Shown: positions 26,818-35,692 of the stretch, in pieces
Layout of the letters: each line of letters opens with the position of its first letter
How positions within the stretch are numbered: the first letter of the stretch is position 1
Assembly (NCBI GenBank): GCA_003170415.1
Contig: PMZJ01000027.1
Span: forward strand, 1-64,000
Origin: Phycisphaerales bacterium
GTDB taxonomy: Bacteria > Planctomycetota > Phycisphaerae > Sedimentisphaerales > Anaerobacaceae
Length of the DNA stretch: 64,000 nt
Direction: 5' to 3'
Made by a program: the position numbers and the translations under genes
Notes under the pieces: generated by a model
Told to the model about the DNA's origin: nothing
Databases searched by the model: none
What the model saw: the letters and a program-made list of their open reading frames with translations, nothing else

Positions 26818-28008
26818 TTATTCCCATTTTTTATTTTCAAACTCGGCGATATAGGAAGCATACACTGCTTTATGAGAGGAGTTTTCTGTTTTGCCCATTG
26901 CTTCTTTGAGTAAGGTCAAACCTTGTTCTATATGTCCCTTTTTCACCAGAACTAACCCTCGCGTCCCCTTAAATTCCGTTTGCCACGGCATATTTTCGCA
27001 GGCGGTCTTAGAAAAGGCATCAGCTTCTTCCAATAGGCCGTTTCCTCCCATCATAACGTCGGCAGTCGCGATGGCATTTAAAATTCCGTTTTTCATAACG
27101 GGGCTAAGGTTGGTACTTTTCTGCAATTGTACAAACAGATTTCGGGCTTCAATATATTTACCAAGATATAAAAACATTTTCCCCATCTCGTTTTTAATTG
27201 CAGGGCTATCAGGGAAATAGGCCATCCCCTTTTCGTAACTTTGCCTGGCATCCTCAACGCGGCCTTTCATATAATAACTATATACTTCCCATACATAATT
27301 TGCCTCAATTTCCTGATTAATTTTTAACTCGGACATAAAGGGAACTGTTAGCAAAGTCAAGCCGTCGGATGGTGTGATTATGCCGGCGAAATTGACTTTT
27401 CTGGGTAAAAGACTACTAAACAGCAATACGAAAACGTTTGCTGCTATAAACGATCTGGTCACGGCCAAAAGCCATGGCGAAGAAATGTGGAAAAGTAAAA
27501 TCACCGCAGCAAATATCAGAAAGCAATTTGCCAGCGGCCCGCCTAACGTTACCAGGAAACTCCTCAATCTATAAAGCTTTCTATTGTTGAAACCGATAAG
27601 TGTATATCCGCAAAATGGAATCGCACGGAATATCCATTCAATTCCCCAAAAGTCGTGATTGTATAATACCCTGCCTAATCCGATGGTAACCTGAAATATT
27701 TTAGCTTTTGTCATAAAAGCGGCAAGAGTATGGCCAAGCTCATGAGGCAATGCCAATATAAGAATAAAGCACATCAAAAGACCGGCCTGAAATACAAGCC
27801 AGGTAAATTCGTTTTGGGGACTTACCGTTACCCATGCGAGCCCTCCAATTAATACGATTACACAAGCTATCAAAAAAGATTCCCCTCGTTGAACCGCATT
27901 TTTCTCCCAGCATGTAGGGCAGTAAAATATTTTGTCAGAATAATATGACTTTGGAAATGTTTCTTCTATTTCAGACACTACACCGCATTTTGCGCATTTA
28001 CGGGACAT
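26818..28008 (-). CDS. M50-type membrane metalloprotease with zinc ribbon and TPR-like tail
   Basis: About 396 residues. The N-terminal zinc ribbon is CAKC...CPTC. A membrane domain holds HELGHTLAAF, the HExxH zinc site of site-2 proteases, and LGGPLANCFL, which fits the second S2P motif region. A soluble tail of two to three TPR-like helices begins near residue 230 (MKGRVEDARQSYEKGMAYFPD). The classical NPDG motif is not evident, so proteolytic activity is probable but not certain. The ATG at 28008 is used; the TTG two codons upstream is not favoured. Confidence 0.75.
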   Translation of the reverse strand: MSRKCAKCGVVSEIEETFPKSYYSDKIFYCPTCWEKNAVQRGESFLIACVIVLIGGLAWVTVSPQNEFTWLVFQAGLLMCFILILALPHELGHTLAAFMTKAKIFQVTIGLGRVLYNHDFWGIEWIFRAIPFCGYTLIGFNNRKLYRLRSFLVTLGGPLANCFLIFAAVILLFHISSPWLLAVTRSFIAANVFVLLFSSLLPRKVNFAGIITPSDGLTLLTVPFMSELKINQEIEANYVWEVYSYYMKGRVEDARQSYEKGMAYFPDSPAIKNEMGKMFLYLGKYIEARNLFVQLQKSTNLSPVMKNGILNAIATADVMMGGNGLLEEADAFSKTACENMPWQTEFKGTRGLVLVKKGHIEQGLTLLKEAMGKTENSSHKAVYASYIAEFENKKWE

Positions 28009-28154
28009 ATACAATCTTTTCTTTCTTCCTGTTTTATAAAGGCTCAGCCCATCATCATATAATTTTTCTCCCTTTTGGCAAACAAATGAGGTTACGCGCC
28101 ATTGTCCGTTTTTCTCGGAGTTGGGAATAATAGTAACAGCGGGACCGGCGAAAT

Positions 28155-28192
28155 TATTCCACGTGAACGACGTTTGTTCTGCGGTCGGCGGA
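28155..28192 (-). pseudogene. Duplicated 3' end of the PH-domain gene
   Basis: 38 bp here match 30145-30182 with two differences. On the minus strand the copy reads SADRRTNVVHVE and then a stop, the same as the last residues of the zinc-ribbon/PH-domain gene (NVVHME). It lies just past the CBM-like gene, with no recognisable remainder of the PH gene nearby. This looks like the relic of a duplication or recombination. Confidence 0.6.
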
Positions 28193-28214
28193 TAATCCTG
28201 CCATTTATTTCCGG

Positions 28215-28904
28215 CTAATCATTTGGCTTTGCCGGTTTATTCGGCTCTTCAGGTTTATTTGGTTCGACAGGTTTGGCGGCTTCTTTGGGCTGATTCGGTT
28301 CAGCAGCACCGAGCAGGCGCACGTTGTCGAAATAGAAATTGCCTGCGGTACCCACGCCATCATAGTTTGTAATGATAGTGACGCTCGCGTGAGTCAAATC
28401 CGGCGGGGTCTGGGGCGGAATATCAAAAGTGACCGTAACGGTTTTATCGGCTTGGCCGTTCCACGCGGTTTCCCCATCGGTCGGGTCGATTTGCTGCCAG
28501 CCGCCCATATCGCTCTGTATGACGATACATTCGATTGCCTTGACCCAGCCGGTGCTGACGCTCCACTCGCTGGCCTTCAGCGTTACATCTATCTGTAACT
28601 TCGCGGCTTTGCCAAGGTCCTTCAGCAGATTCGCGTCGTCCGTCAAATCACGTACTACGGCCTTTTGCCAGCCGGACGGCACAAAAACTTTATAGCTGTA
28701 ATTACCCAGCGTGGCGTTTCCCTTGAAGAATTGCGCGGTCGTCCCCTCAGGGGCCTCGGGATGAACCGTCCAGCCGTCGTTGCTGTCTTCAAAGTCGCCG
28801 ATTACTCGCGGCAAATTACCGTAGCTTTGGCTGGCAAGTCCCAGCGTTATCGCAAGACATATAAAACCACAAACCCCGATACGGCTCATCAAACTCGTTT
28901 TCAT
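28215..28904 (-). CDS. Exported carbohydrate-binding-module-like protein
   Basis: About 229 residues. A signal peptide (SRIGVCGFICLAITLGLASQ, cleavage near SYG) is followed by a beta-rich domain resembling CBM-type jelly rolls: IGDFEDSNDGWTVHPEAPEG near its start and FYFDNVRLLG near its end, the common terminal strand of galactose-binding-like folds. The tail is a PNKPEEPNKP repeat. The ATG at 28904 is fixed by GGAGG upstream; an earlier in-frame start at 28985 has none. It lies next to the GH5-like gene and could act with it; no catalytic residues are seen. Confidence 0.75.
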   Translation of the reverse strand: MKTSLMSRIGVCGFICLAITLGLASQSYGNLPRVIGDFEDSNDGWTVHPEAPEGTTAQFFKGNATLGNYSYKVFVPSGWQKAVVRDLTDDANLLKDLGKAAKLQIDVTLKASEWSVSTGWVKAIECIVIQSDMGGWQQIDPTDGETAWNGQADKTVTVTFDIPPQTPPDLTHASVTIITNYDGVGTAGNFYFDNVRLLGAAEPNQPKEAAKPVEPNKPEEPNKPAKPND

Positions 28905-29059
28905 AACCTTTGCCTCCTTCGTTATTGTCAATTTATTGTTTTCTGTTTCTACGCTGCTCGAAACCAGGGCAATGATTATAAACAAAAAATGTGACTTTGT
29001 CTATGGCCGCCATTCCATATTGATGACGTTTATTCTACGGCTGGACGGGAGAAATGCGA

Positions 29060-30124
29060 TTAATCTTTTTTCGTCAATTTCTTTATTGTCTCGATTTCGT
29101 GCTCGCTGAAAGGCGAGCCGTCTTTGCGGAATATATCGTGATGCCATACGTTCGGCTCTGGCGCATTTGGCGGTGAACCCCAGGGGTAAACCGTCTGCGT
29201 CTTGCCATACACAAGTCCCCAGTTTATCGCGCCGACGTTTTCGGCTTTCAGCAAAGGCAAATGCGTCTCAAACTTGCTGCCCATTCCCCTCGCTATGTAC
29301 TCGGTGCAGATAACAGGCCTGCCGTAAGATTTGAAGTTGGCTATATCGGCCTTCATAGCATCAAGGCCGGAATAATCGTGAAAACTGATGACGTCACTGT
29401 TTGCAATTTGAAAATCATTTATCTCTTTGTGAGCTGCATCCTGATTCCAGACGCCGATAGTAATCGGCTGCGAGGGATTGGCCTTGCGCGCCCACTCCAC
29501 CACTTTTTTCAAAAGCGGCATTATCTGCTGCGGCGTATGACTGTTGGCCGGCTCATTATATAAATCCCAAACAAGCACCCTTTTGTCTTTGCCAAAAGAC
29601 CGGAGTAAATCAATCACGTATTTTTCAAACACGGGAAACTTCGAGACATCGTTGACCTCGGCATAACGGGGACATTGCAGCCAGCCCGAATTATGAATCC
29701 CCGGCTTCGGCGCCGGCTGTTTGCCCAACTTCGCGTTGCCGTTCCAGCAGTCATCGAACAAAACGAACATCACCCTGATTTTGTGCTTCTCGCAGATGCC
29801 TAAAAAATTGTCCATCCTGCCCTTAAAGCCGTTCGGGTCTTCCTGCCAGACAAGATAATGCAGAAACACCCTGACGGTATTGAAGCCGATTTGCTGTGCC
29901 CAGCCAAGCTCGCGGTCGATTGTGTTCGGGTCATAGGTGTCTTTCTGCCACATCTCAAGCTGGTTGATTGCCGTGCTGGGAATAAAATTGCACCCGACAG
30001 GCCAACCGACCTGAGCATACCAAGCATTGACTTGCTCTTTAGACATTCCTTGTATTGATGGCTCAACAGCAAAACAGATCAATGAAAACAGAATGGTTAC
30101 GCAGGCGGCAAATACAGTTCTCAT
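29060..30124 (-). CDS. Secreted GH5-like glycoside hydrolase
   Basis: About 354 residues with a signal peptide ending near CFAVEP. A TIM-barrel glycosidase of clan GH-A: acid/base Glu in VLVWDLYNEPANS, nucleophile Glu probably in PVICTEYIARG, and a substrate-cleft WGLVYGKTQT segment at the usual place for a conserved Trp. The ATG at 30124 has GAGGGAG 8 nt upstream. Cellulase, mannanase and xylanase families share these features, so the substrate is open. Confidence 0.85.
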   Translation of the reverse strand: MRTVFAACVTILFSLICFAVEPSIQGMSKEQVNAWYAQVGWPVGCNFIPSTAINQLEMWQKDTYDPNTIDRELGWAQQIGFNTVRVFLHYLVWQEDPNGFKGRMDNFLGICEKHKIRVMFVLFDDCWNGNAKLGKQPAPKPGIHNSGWLQCPRYAEVNDVSKFPVFEKYVIDLLRSFGKDKRVLVWDLYNEPANSHTPQQIMPLLKKVVEWARKANPSQPITIGVWNQDAAHKEINDFQIANSDVISFHDYSGLDAMKADIANFKSYGRPVICTEYIARGMGSKFETHLPLLKAENVGAINWGLVYGKTQTVYPWGSPPNAPEPNVWHHDIFRKDGSPFSEHEIETIKKLTKKD

Positions 30125-30143
30125 ACACAACGCTCCCTCGCAA

Positions 30144-30860
30144 CTATTCCATATGAACGACGTTTGTTCTGCGGTCGGCGGAAAGAGCAGCTTTTTTGAT
30201 GGTGTCGTAAAGCTCGCGGGAGTTTTTGATTTTTTTGAACTCGAACTCCGGGTGGCTCTTGTCCGTCGTCGTCAAGAGCACTGTCCCCACGCCCACAATA
30301 CAATCAAGGGTATTCCTGCGGAGCTTGATATCCACGACGCGGAACATATCAAGGTTATCAACCTTGCGGTCAAATACCCCTTCGCCATATTCAATCCGGT
30401 CGGGGCTGACCTCGTAATGAGTCATCCTGATTTTCCACGCCTTGTAAAAGAGAATCAAGCCGACGACAAAAATCGTACACAGTCCCAGCATGACCCGGTA
30501 TTTGCCGATTGTCACCATGTTTGAAGCGGAAAATCCCAGCCACGAAATGCGTTCGATATGCCAGGCGATTATCAGAATCGCCGCCGACAGTACGCCTGCG
30601 CCTTTGGCAAAATCCCAGGCAATCGCCCACAAGGTCGGCCCGCCTGAGTAAAATACAGCGTTCGACTGCTCTTTCGATGCATCCTCACCGTCGGCTTGCT
30701 GGCCATCGCCGGGGCCGCCCTGCTGGCCGGGCTGGGCAACAATCGCTTTTGCCCGCGCGGTATTTAGGAACTCGCCGCAATGCCGGCACTTAATCGCCGC
30801 CGACAGTATCGTCTCGGCACAAAACGGACATACCTTTGTCTGTGACGTAGTAAGCTGCAT
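30144..30860 (-). CDS. Zinc-ribbon and bacterial PH-domain membrane protein
   Basis: About 238 residues. An N-terminal zinc ribbon (CPFCAETI...CRHCGEFL, residues about 12-33) is followed by a low-complexity Gln/Gly/Asp linker, two membrane helices (about 88-107 and 120-140) and a C-terminal bPH2 (YdbS-like) domain: YEVSPDRIEYGEGVFDRKVDNLDMFRVVDI is the type region, read in parts. Its last 12 codons are duplicated at 28155-28192. Function of the family is poorly known; membrane-stress roles have been proposed. Confidence 0.78.
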   Translation of the reverse strand: MQLTTSQTKVCPFCAETILSAAIKCRHCGEFLNTARAKAIVAQPGQQGGPGDGQQADGEDASKEQSNAVFYSGGPTLWAIAWDFAKGAGVLSAAILIIAWHIERISWLGFSASNMVTIGKYRVMLGLCTIFVVGLILFYKAWKIRMTHYEVSPDRIEYGEGVFDRKVDNLDMFRVVDIKLRRNTLDCIVGVGTVLLTTTDKSHPEFEFKKIKNSRELYDTIKKAALSADRRTNVVHME

Positions 30861-30969
30861 ACCCCATATATCGGAAAACCACTCTCAAATTGCCCAGTGT
30901 TAAATAATCCTAAAATGCTTCTTCTGTTACCCTGTACGAAAAAATTTTGCAAAAAATTGTAAAATTGTC

Positions 30970-31020
30970 TTGACATATAGTAATGTTTATCTTACATTAT
31001 GTACGATATGTGTTACATAT
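30970..31020 (+). promoter_or_regulatory. Promoter with two operator-like dyads upstream of the membrane/XRE cassette
   Basis: TTGACA (30970-30975), 17 bp, TACATT (30993-30998). Dyad 1 TAATGT (30981-30986)/ACATTA (30994-30999) overlaps the spacer and -10. Dyad 2 ATATGT (31006-31011)/ACATAT (31015-31020) covers the likely start of transcription. Both are perfect 6-bp arms. Position suggests repression, probably by the XRE protein encoded third in the operon. Confidence 0.6.
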
Positions 31021-31036
31021 TTAAGGAGAATCAGGT

Positions 31037-31474
31037 ATGAATAGAATTCAAAAAATGGCTTGGTGGATGGCAATTTGGATATCGGCAGGGACTATTCTTG
31101 CGGCAATTGCGGTAGCAGTCCTGTTTTTCGTAATTGGTATGCCCTGGCCAATCGCCAGGGCCGGACTGGGATTCTTAGGCATAGCCGGGTTTGGCGGGCT
31201 GGGGTCTCTGATTTTCAAAAAAGACAAAGGCAAGGTAACCTGCGACGAGCGAGACCGACTAATCAACAACCGTGCGGCGGTGGCGGGTTTTGGGTCGGCC
31301 TATATGGTAGCCGGCGTTCTATGTATGCTGCCGTTCTTCGTACTGGGGCCTGCGGCAACCATCTCAGTAACGTGGCTGCCGGACATTTTTATGGCGGCGG
31401 GTTTGACTGCCTTCTTTGTGCATTCGGTAGCGATACTGGCTCAATACGGCTGGAGGGCGAAAGATAATGAATAA
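31037..31474 (+). CDS. Small membrane protein, DUF2178-like (first copy)
   Basis: 145 residues, four hydrophobic segments (about 8-35, 40-56, 80-105, 110-135). The cytoplasmic motif CDERDRLINNRAA between helices 2 and 3 is shared with the next gene ([13 protein letters not shown]). Such DERD-motif proteins commonly sit beside small XRE regulators. The stop overlaps the next start by 8 bp. Function unknown. Confidence 0.75.
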   Translation: MNRIQKMAWWMAIWISAGTILAAIAVAVLFFVIGMPWPIARAGLGFLGIAGFGGLGSLIFKKDKGKVTCDERDRLINNRAAVAGFGSAYMVAGVLCMLPFFVLGPAATISVTWLPDIFMAAGLTAFFVHSVAILAQYGWRAKDNE

Positions 31475-31922
31475 GATACAGAAAAAGGCTTTTATGCGAG
31501 TTGCAGTGGTTGTTTTTCTGGCTGTAATCAGTGCTGTGATTTTATTTTCAGACCGACAGCCGCCTCTTTTGGATGTTCTGGGCGGCCTGGGATTTATGTG
31601 GCTACTTTTTATACCGGCTTTGATTGACCTACCCCCTTTTATCCCGTTCTGCAAAAAAGGAAAAATCATTGTTGATGAACGCGATGCGAGAATTGTGCAG
31701 CGCGCAACCGCACAGGCCTTCGGGGCGTTCTGGTATGTATTCCCAATCCCGTGCATGGGGCTTTATTTATTCGTGAACGCATACAGAACCGAAGGCGTGG
31801 GTATGATTTCCTCCAGCGTTCTTACTTTAATTGCTGGTGGCGGAGTTATTTTGGTCACTCTGGTGCAGTCCGTATCCATCATCGCTCAATACAGGAAGGG
31901 AGACGGCGATGGAGACAAATGA
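31467..31922 (+). CDS. Small membrane protein, DUF2178-like (second copy)
   Basis: 151 residues, same layout as the preceding gene: four hydrophobic segments with [12 protein letters not shown] in the central loop and similar ends (VHSVAILAQYGW versus [12 protein letters not shown]). The two are diverged tandem duplicates and may form a heteromer. The XRE gene starts inside its last 14 bases. Confidence 0.75.
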   Translation: MNKIQKKAFMRVAVVVFLAVISAVILFSDRQPPLLDVLGGLGFMWLLFIPALIDLPPFIPFCKKGKIIVDERDARIVQRATAQAFGAFWYVFPIPCMGLYLFVNAYRTEGVGMISSSVLTLIAGGGVILVTLVQSVSIIAQYRKGDGDGDK

Positions 31923-32136
31923 ACTGAAAAACAACATTCGCCGGCTGCGATTTGAAAAAGGCGAGATGACCCAGCAGCAATTGGCAGACATCGCGGGCGT
32001 AACGAGACAAACGATAATCGCGATGGAGCAGGGTAAATACGCGCCTTCGCTGCCTCTGGCGTTCCGCATCGCCCGCGCATTCGGCGTTCCGCTCGAATCG
32101 GTATTCCAATATGAACCAGTCCATCCTTCGCAGTAG
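31909..32136 (+). CDS. XRE-family small transcriptional regulator
   Basis: 75 residues, a single Cro/C1 helix-turn-helix: [20 protein letters not shown] with recognition helix [16 protein letters not shown], then [18 protein letters not shown]. The start ATG at 31909 overlaps the preceding gene, with GGAAGGGAG 10 nt before. Small repressors of this type usually control their own operon, and the dyads at 30981-31020 fit. The target is inferred. Confidence 0.88.
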   Translation: METNELKNNIRRLRFEKGEMTQQQLADIAGVTRQTIIAMEQGKYAPSLPLAFRIARAFGVPLESVFQYEPVHPSQ

Positions 32137-32199
32137 CGCTGCCGCGGAGGACGAAAAAGTCCTGCTCAATTTCCGCGTTCGCTGTTATAATGGCGGGCT

Positions 32200-33579
32200 A
32201 TGGCAATACCTGTAGTCGCGATAATTGGAAGGCCCAACGTGGGCAAGAGCAGTTTGTTCAACGCCCTGGCAAGGAGGATGATAAGCGTTGTCGAGCCGAC
32301 GCCCGGCGTTACGCGCGACAGGGTCAGCGTAATCATCGAGAGAAGCAACTGCTATTTCGAGCTTGTCGATACGGGCGGCTACGGCATCGTTGACGCGGAC
32401 CATCTCGAAAAAGACGTCCACCAGCAAATTCAGCGGGCAATCGACTCGGCGAATCTCGTCCTGTTCGTAGTCGATATCCGCGACGGGATAATGTCATTAG
32501 ACCAGACGATAACACGGCTTCTTCGCAAACACAATCTCAAGGTCCTCGGCGTGGCGAACAAGGCCGACACGGAAAGCAAATTTTCAGAGGTAGGCGAGTT
32601 CAACAGGTTGGGTTTCGGCGATTTCCTGTGCGTCTCCGCACAAAACAACATCAACAAAGACGTGCTTTTGGACACAATCATCGACCGGCTGAAAATTGTC
32701 GAATCAACCAGGCCGGCTGAACCCGTGATGAAAATAGCGATAGTCGGAAAGCGGAACGCGGGCAAAAGCTCGATTGTCAACGCAATCGTGGGCGACGACC
32801 GCGTTATTGTCAGCGAAACGCCCGGCACCACGCGCGACGCGATTGACATCCGGTTCGAAAAAGACGGCCAAACAATCGTCGTCATCGACACACCCGGCGT
32901 AAAGAAAAAAAGCAAGCTCGCCGACAATATCGAGTTCTACAGTTTTGTCCGCGCGACAAGTTCGGTTCGCAGGGCGGACGTGGTGCTGCTGATGATTGAC
33001 GCGACCACGCCCGTATCGCAGCCCGACAAACGGCTTGCGCAATTAATCGCCGAAGAAAGCAAGGCCTGCATAATAGTCGTCAATAAATGGGACCTGGCGA
33101 AGGATTCCGCGGACACCGGGCAATACGAAGATTACCTGACGAAGTTGCTGCCGGGATTAAGACATGCCCCGATTGCCTTCACGACCGCCAGCGAGGGCAA
33201 AAACGTCAAAAGCGTTCTCGACCTGGCTGCCGAGCTTTTCAAGCAGGCGACGACTTGGATATCAACGGGAAAACTCAACAGGGCGTTCGAGGCCATAAAG
33301 GAAACGCAGGCCGGCTCCTCGAAAATAGGCAGCCCGAAAATCTACTACGCCACGCAGGTCGCAATAAATCCCGTAACGATTCTTATGTTCGTCAACAAGC
33401 CGGAACTCTTCGACGATAATTATCGCCGATTCGTCGTTGCCCGATTAAGCGATTTATTGCCCGTAGCCGAAGTGCCTATTCGGCTGTTTGTTCGGGCGCA
33501 TCGGGAAACCGAACCGACGCCGGAACCCATCAGGCAACCTAAGGGCAAAGGCAAACCTCGCCAGTCACGTAAACATTAA
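32200..33579 (+). CDS. der: Ribosome-assembly GTPase Der (EngA)
   Basis: Two tandem GTPase domains and a C-terminal KH-like domain, needed for 50S assembly. Domain 1 has GRPNVGKSSLF (about 8-18), TPGVTRD and NKAD; domain 2 has GKRNAGKSSIV (about 183-193), TPGTTRD, DTPGV and NKWD. The KH region spans about 360-440, and the tail is basic (KGKGKPRQSRKH). 459 residues is the usual length. The ATG at 32200 is only weakly preceded by a ribosome site. Confidence 0.96.
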   Translation: MAIPVVAIIGRPNVGKSSLFNALARRMISVVEPTPGVTRDRVSVIIERSNCYFELVDTGGYGIVDADHLEKDVHQQIQRAIDSANLVLFVVDIRDGIMSLDQTITRLLRKHNLKVLGVANKADTESKFSEVGEFNRLGFGDFLCVSAQNNINKDVLLDTIIDRLKIVESTRPAEPVMKIAIVGKRNAGKSSIVNAIVGDDRVIVSETPGTTRDAIDIRFEKDGQTIVVIDTPGVKKKSKLADNIEFYSFVRATSSVRRADVVLLMIDATTPVSQPDKRLAQLIAEESKACIIVVNKWDLAKDSADTGQYEDYLTKLLPGLRHAPIAFTTASEGKNVKSVLDLAAELFKQATTWISTGKLNRAFEAIKETQAGSSKIGSPKIYYATQVAINPVTILMFVNKPELFDDNYRRFVVARLSDLLPVAEVPIRLFVRAHRETEPTPEPIRQPKGKGKPRQSRKH

Positions 33580-33605
33580 GACGGTTGATTTTAGACAAGC
33601 CCAAA

Positions 33606-33636
33606 GCAAATCTTGCTGATTTTGCAAATTTTTTTA
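33606..33636 (+). terminator. Rho-independent terminator after der
   Basis: GCAAATC (33606-33612), TTGCT, GATTTTGC (33618-33625, one bulge), followed by AAATTTTTTTA. Confidence 0.6.
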
Positions 33637-33709
33637 TGTTGTAACCCCCAACTCTGCAAGAACTTAAGAATATCGCCGCAAAAACATCCCTTTAATCCTC
33701 AGAAAATAT

Positions 33710-33777
33710 TTGACAATGGCGATTAAATACCTATAGTCGATTGTGGTTATAGATTTTAATTTCAAGATAGAATCTAT
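33710..33777 (+). promoter_or_regulatory. Promoter and leader hairpin of the exported-protein cluster
   Basis: TTGACA (33710-33715), 16 bp, TATAGT (33732-33737). In the leader ATAGATT (33749-33755) pairs with AATCTAT (33771-33777) across 15 nt. No known riboswitch pattern is recognised in the 250-bp gap. Confidence 0.6.
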
Positions 33778-33830
33778 GAAACACACACATACACCCAGTT
33801 GGGGACGGGCCTTAAATGGAGGGCAATTCT

Positions 33831-35663
33831 ATGATTAAACGAATAATGCCGGTTTCGTTGTATATAGTGTCTTTTGTTTTATTAATCGGGCTATTTGCAT
33901 CAAGTGCAACTGTCTGTTTAGCTGAAGAGGAAGCTCTTTACCAGGCCAGAGTTAATGTCTGTTCCCTTATAGATACAGAAAAATGCACAGAGGCCGGGCC
34001 AGCAACAGATAAGCTCGTCTCTGACTTTTCCGATAATCAGGGTTTACCGGAATCCCTTTACTGGATTGCGGAGCGATACGAACGTTATGACAAATTCGAC
34101 GATGCAGCTCGTCTTTATCAGCAGGTGATACAAAATTATCCTGACGGCTTATGGGCAGACAAATCAAAACTGGCTATTTCGCGTGCAAAAGCCAAATCCC
34201 TTATTGTTTCGCAAAATTACGACCGGGCCCAAAAAGAAATCGACAAGCTGGCCGCAGATTTTGCGGGCAATAGTGATTTGCCTGAGGCAATTTTCTGGAT
34301 TACTGAAAGGTTCCAGCGGTCAGGCCAACTTGAAGATGCGAAACTGAATTTTCAACGAATAATACGAAATTATCCCGACAGCCCCTGGGCAGGCAAGGCG
34401 AAGTTATGGCTTTCAAAGATAACTATCCAGTCTCTTGTTTCGGCTCAACAGTTCAGCCAGGCCGAAGATGCGATTGGTAAATTTGCCGCGGATTTCGCAG
34501 GGAATCCCGATTTGCCGGAGGCCCTGTTTTGGATTTCCGAAGGATTTCAGAGAATAGACCGATTCGAGGAAGCAAAACAAAACTTTCAGAGAGTAGCAGA
34601 TAACTATCCTGCAAGTCCCTGGGCGAACAAGGCGAAGTTCTGGGTTTCGAGGGTAACTGTTTTTTCCCTGATTGTATCTCAGGATTACGATGGGGCCAAA
34701 TCCGCCCTCGATAAATTCATGTCAGATTATTCAAACGACTCGGATTATCCAGAGACGCTTTACTGGATTGCGGAACGCTATGAACGGCTGGACCGGTTTG
34801 ATGAGGTGAATCGCGTTTACACGGAATTATCACAGAAGTTCCCTGTAAATCCCTGGACGGACAAGGCGAAGCTTGGCGTATCAAGGGCGAATGTGATATC
34901 TCTTATTGTGTCAGAAAAATATGACTTAGCCAAAGAAGCCCTTAACAAGCTTATCGCTGATTTTTCGGATAATCAGCGTTTGCCAGGAACATTGTACTGG
35001 ATTGCTGAAAGATACCAGAGACAGGATAGATTTGAAGAAGCAAACCGTCTCTATAAACAAATATCGGCAATTTATCCGAGCAATTCGTACGCCCAAAAAG
35101 CCCAATTTGATATCATGGTAACCAGCATTCATATCCTGCTTGATGCAAATGAAGTAAACGAAGCAGAAGCTTTGACTGATAAATGTATCGCGGATTTTAA
35201 AAACGATTCTCGCCTGCATGAGGCGATATACCGGACCGGGGAAAAGCATTATGACCTTGCCTCCCATCTTGAAACTCAAGGTATTGAAGAGCAGTCAAAG
35301 GAATATTATAAAAGAGCATTATCCGTATGGGATAAAATTATAACAAAGATGCCTTCCTCTGACATATATACCCCGCAGGCCTACTATGCCGTGGCGGATT
35401 GTTATTACCGCCTTGGCGACTACAATGATGCTATAAATTATCATAAAAAAGTAATCGAGGATTTTCCTGATTTCAAAAACTCGTATATTTCAATGTTTAT
35501 GCTTGCTGATTGTTACGACAAGCAGGCGTCTTCCGGCAAAATGTCACAGGATACGGCGCGGGAGCAAATGTGTAACATATATCAGGAACTCCTCGCTCGT
35601 TTTCCCGACTGCAAACTTGCAGGACAAGTTCACAGACGGCTACAAGACATGTGCGAGCAATAA
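33831..35663 (+). CDS. Exported TPR protein with five 78-residue units
   Basis: About 610 residues. Signal peptide (about 1-32, SLYIVSFVLLIGLFASS, cut near CLAEEE). Residues 45-434 are five tandem units of exactly 78 residues, each starting SLI/SLV and containing LPEx(L/I)xWI(A/T)ER and NYPxxPWAxKAK, related to TPR/Sel1 or YbgF/BamD-type repeats. The last 180 residues hold further TPRs (AYYAVADCYYRLGDYNDAIN). The ATG at 33831 is fixed by GGAGGG 7 nt upstream. It heads a run of three exported genes. It is probably a periplasmic scaffold; partner unknown. Confidence 0.85.
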   Translation: MIKRIMPVSLYIVSFVLLIGLFASSATVCLAEEEALYQARVNVCSLIDTEKCTEAGPATDKLVSDFSDNQGLPESLYWIAERYERYDKFDDAARLYQQVIQNYPDGLWADKSKLAISRAKAKSLIVSQNYDRAQKEIDKLAADFAGNSDLPEAIFWITERFQRSGQLEDAKLNFQRIIRNYPDSPWAGKAKLWLSKITIQSLVSAQQFSQAEDAIGKFAADFAGNPDLPEALFWISEGFQRIDRFEEAKQNFQRVADNYPASPWANKAKFWVSRVTVFSLIVSQDYDGAKSALDKFMSDYSNDSDYPETLYWIAERYERLDRFDEVNRVYTELSQKFPVNPWTDKAKLGVSRANVISLIVSEKYDLAKEALNKLIADFSDNQRLPGTLYWIAERYQRQDRFEEANRLYKQISAIYPSNSYAQKAQFDIMVTSIHILLDANEVNEAEALTDKCIADFKNDSRLHEAIYRTGEKHYDLASHLETQGIEEQSKEYYKRALSVWDKIITKMPSSDIYTPQAYYAVADCYYRLGDYNDAINYHKKVIEDFPDFKNSYISMFMLADCYDKQASSGKMSQDTAREQMCNIYQELLARFPDCKLAGQVHRRLQDMCEQ

Positions 35664-35692
35664 CATCATTAGACAACAAAGGAGGATATTAT

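Noticed and set aside
33580-33830. Riboswitch before the exported TPR gene
   Set aside because: One 7-bp hairpin and a CCCAGTTGGG word are present, but no known riboswitch consensus could be matched.
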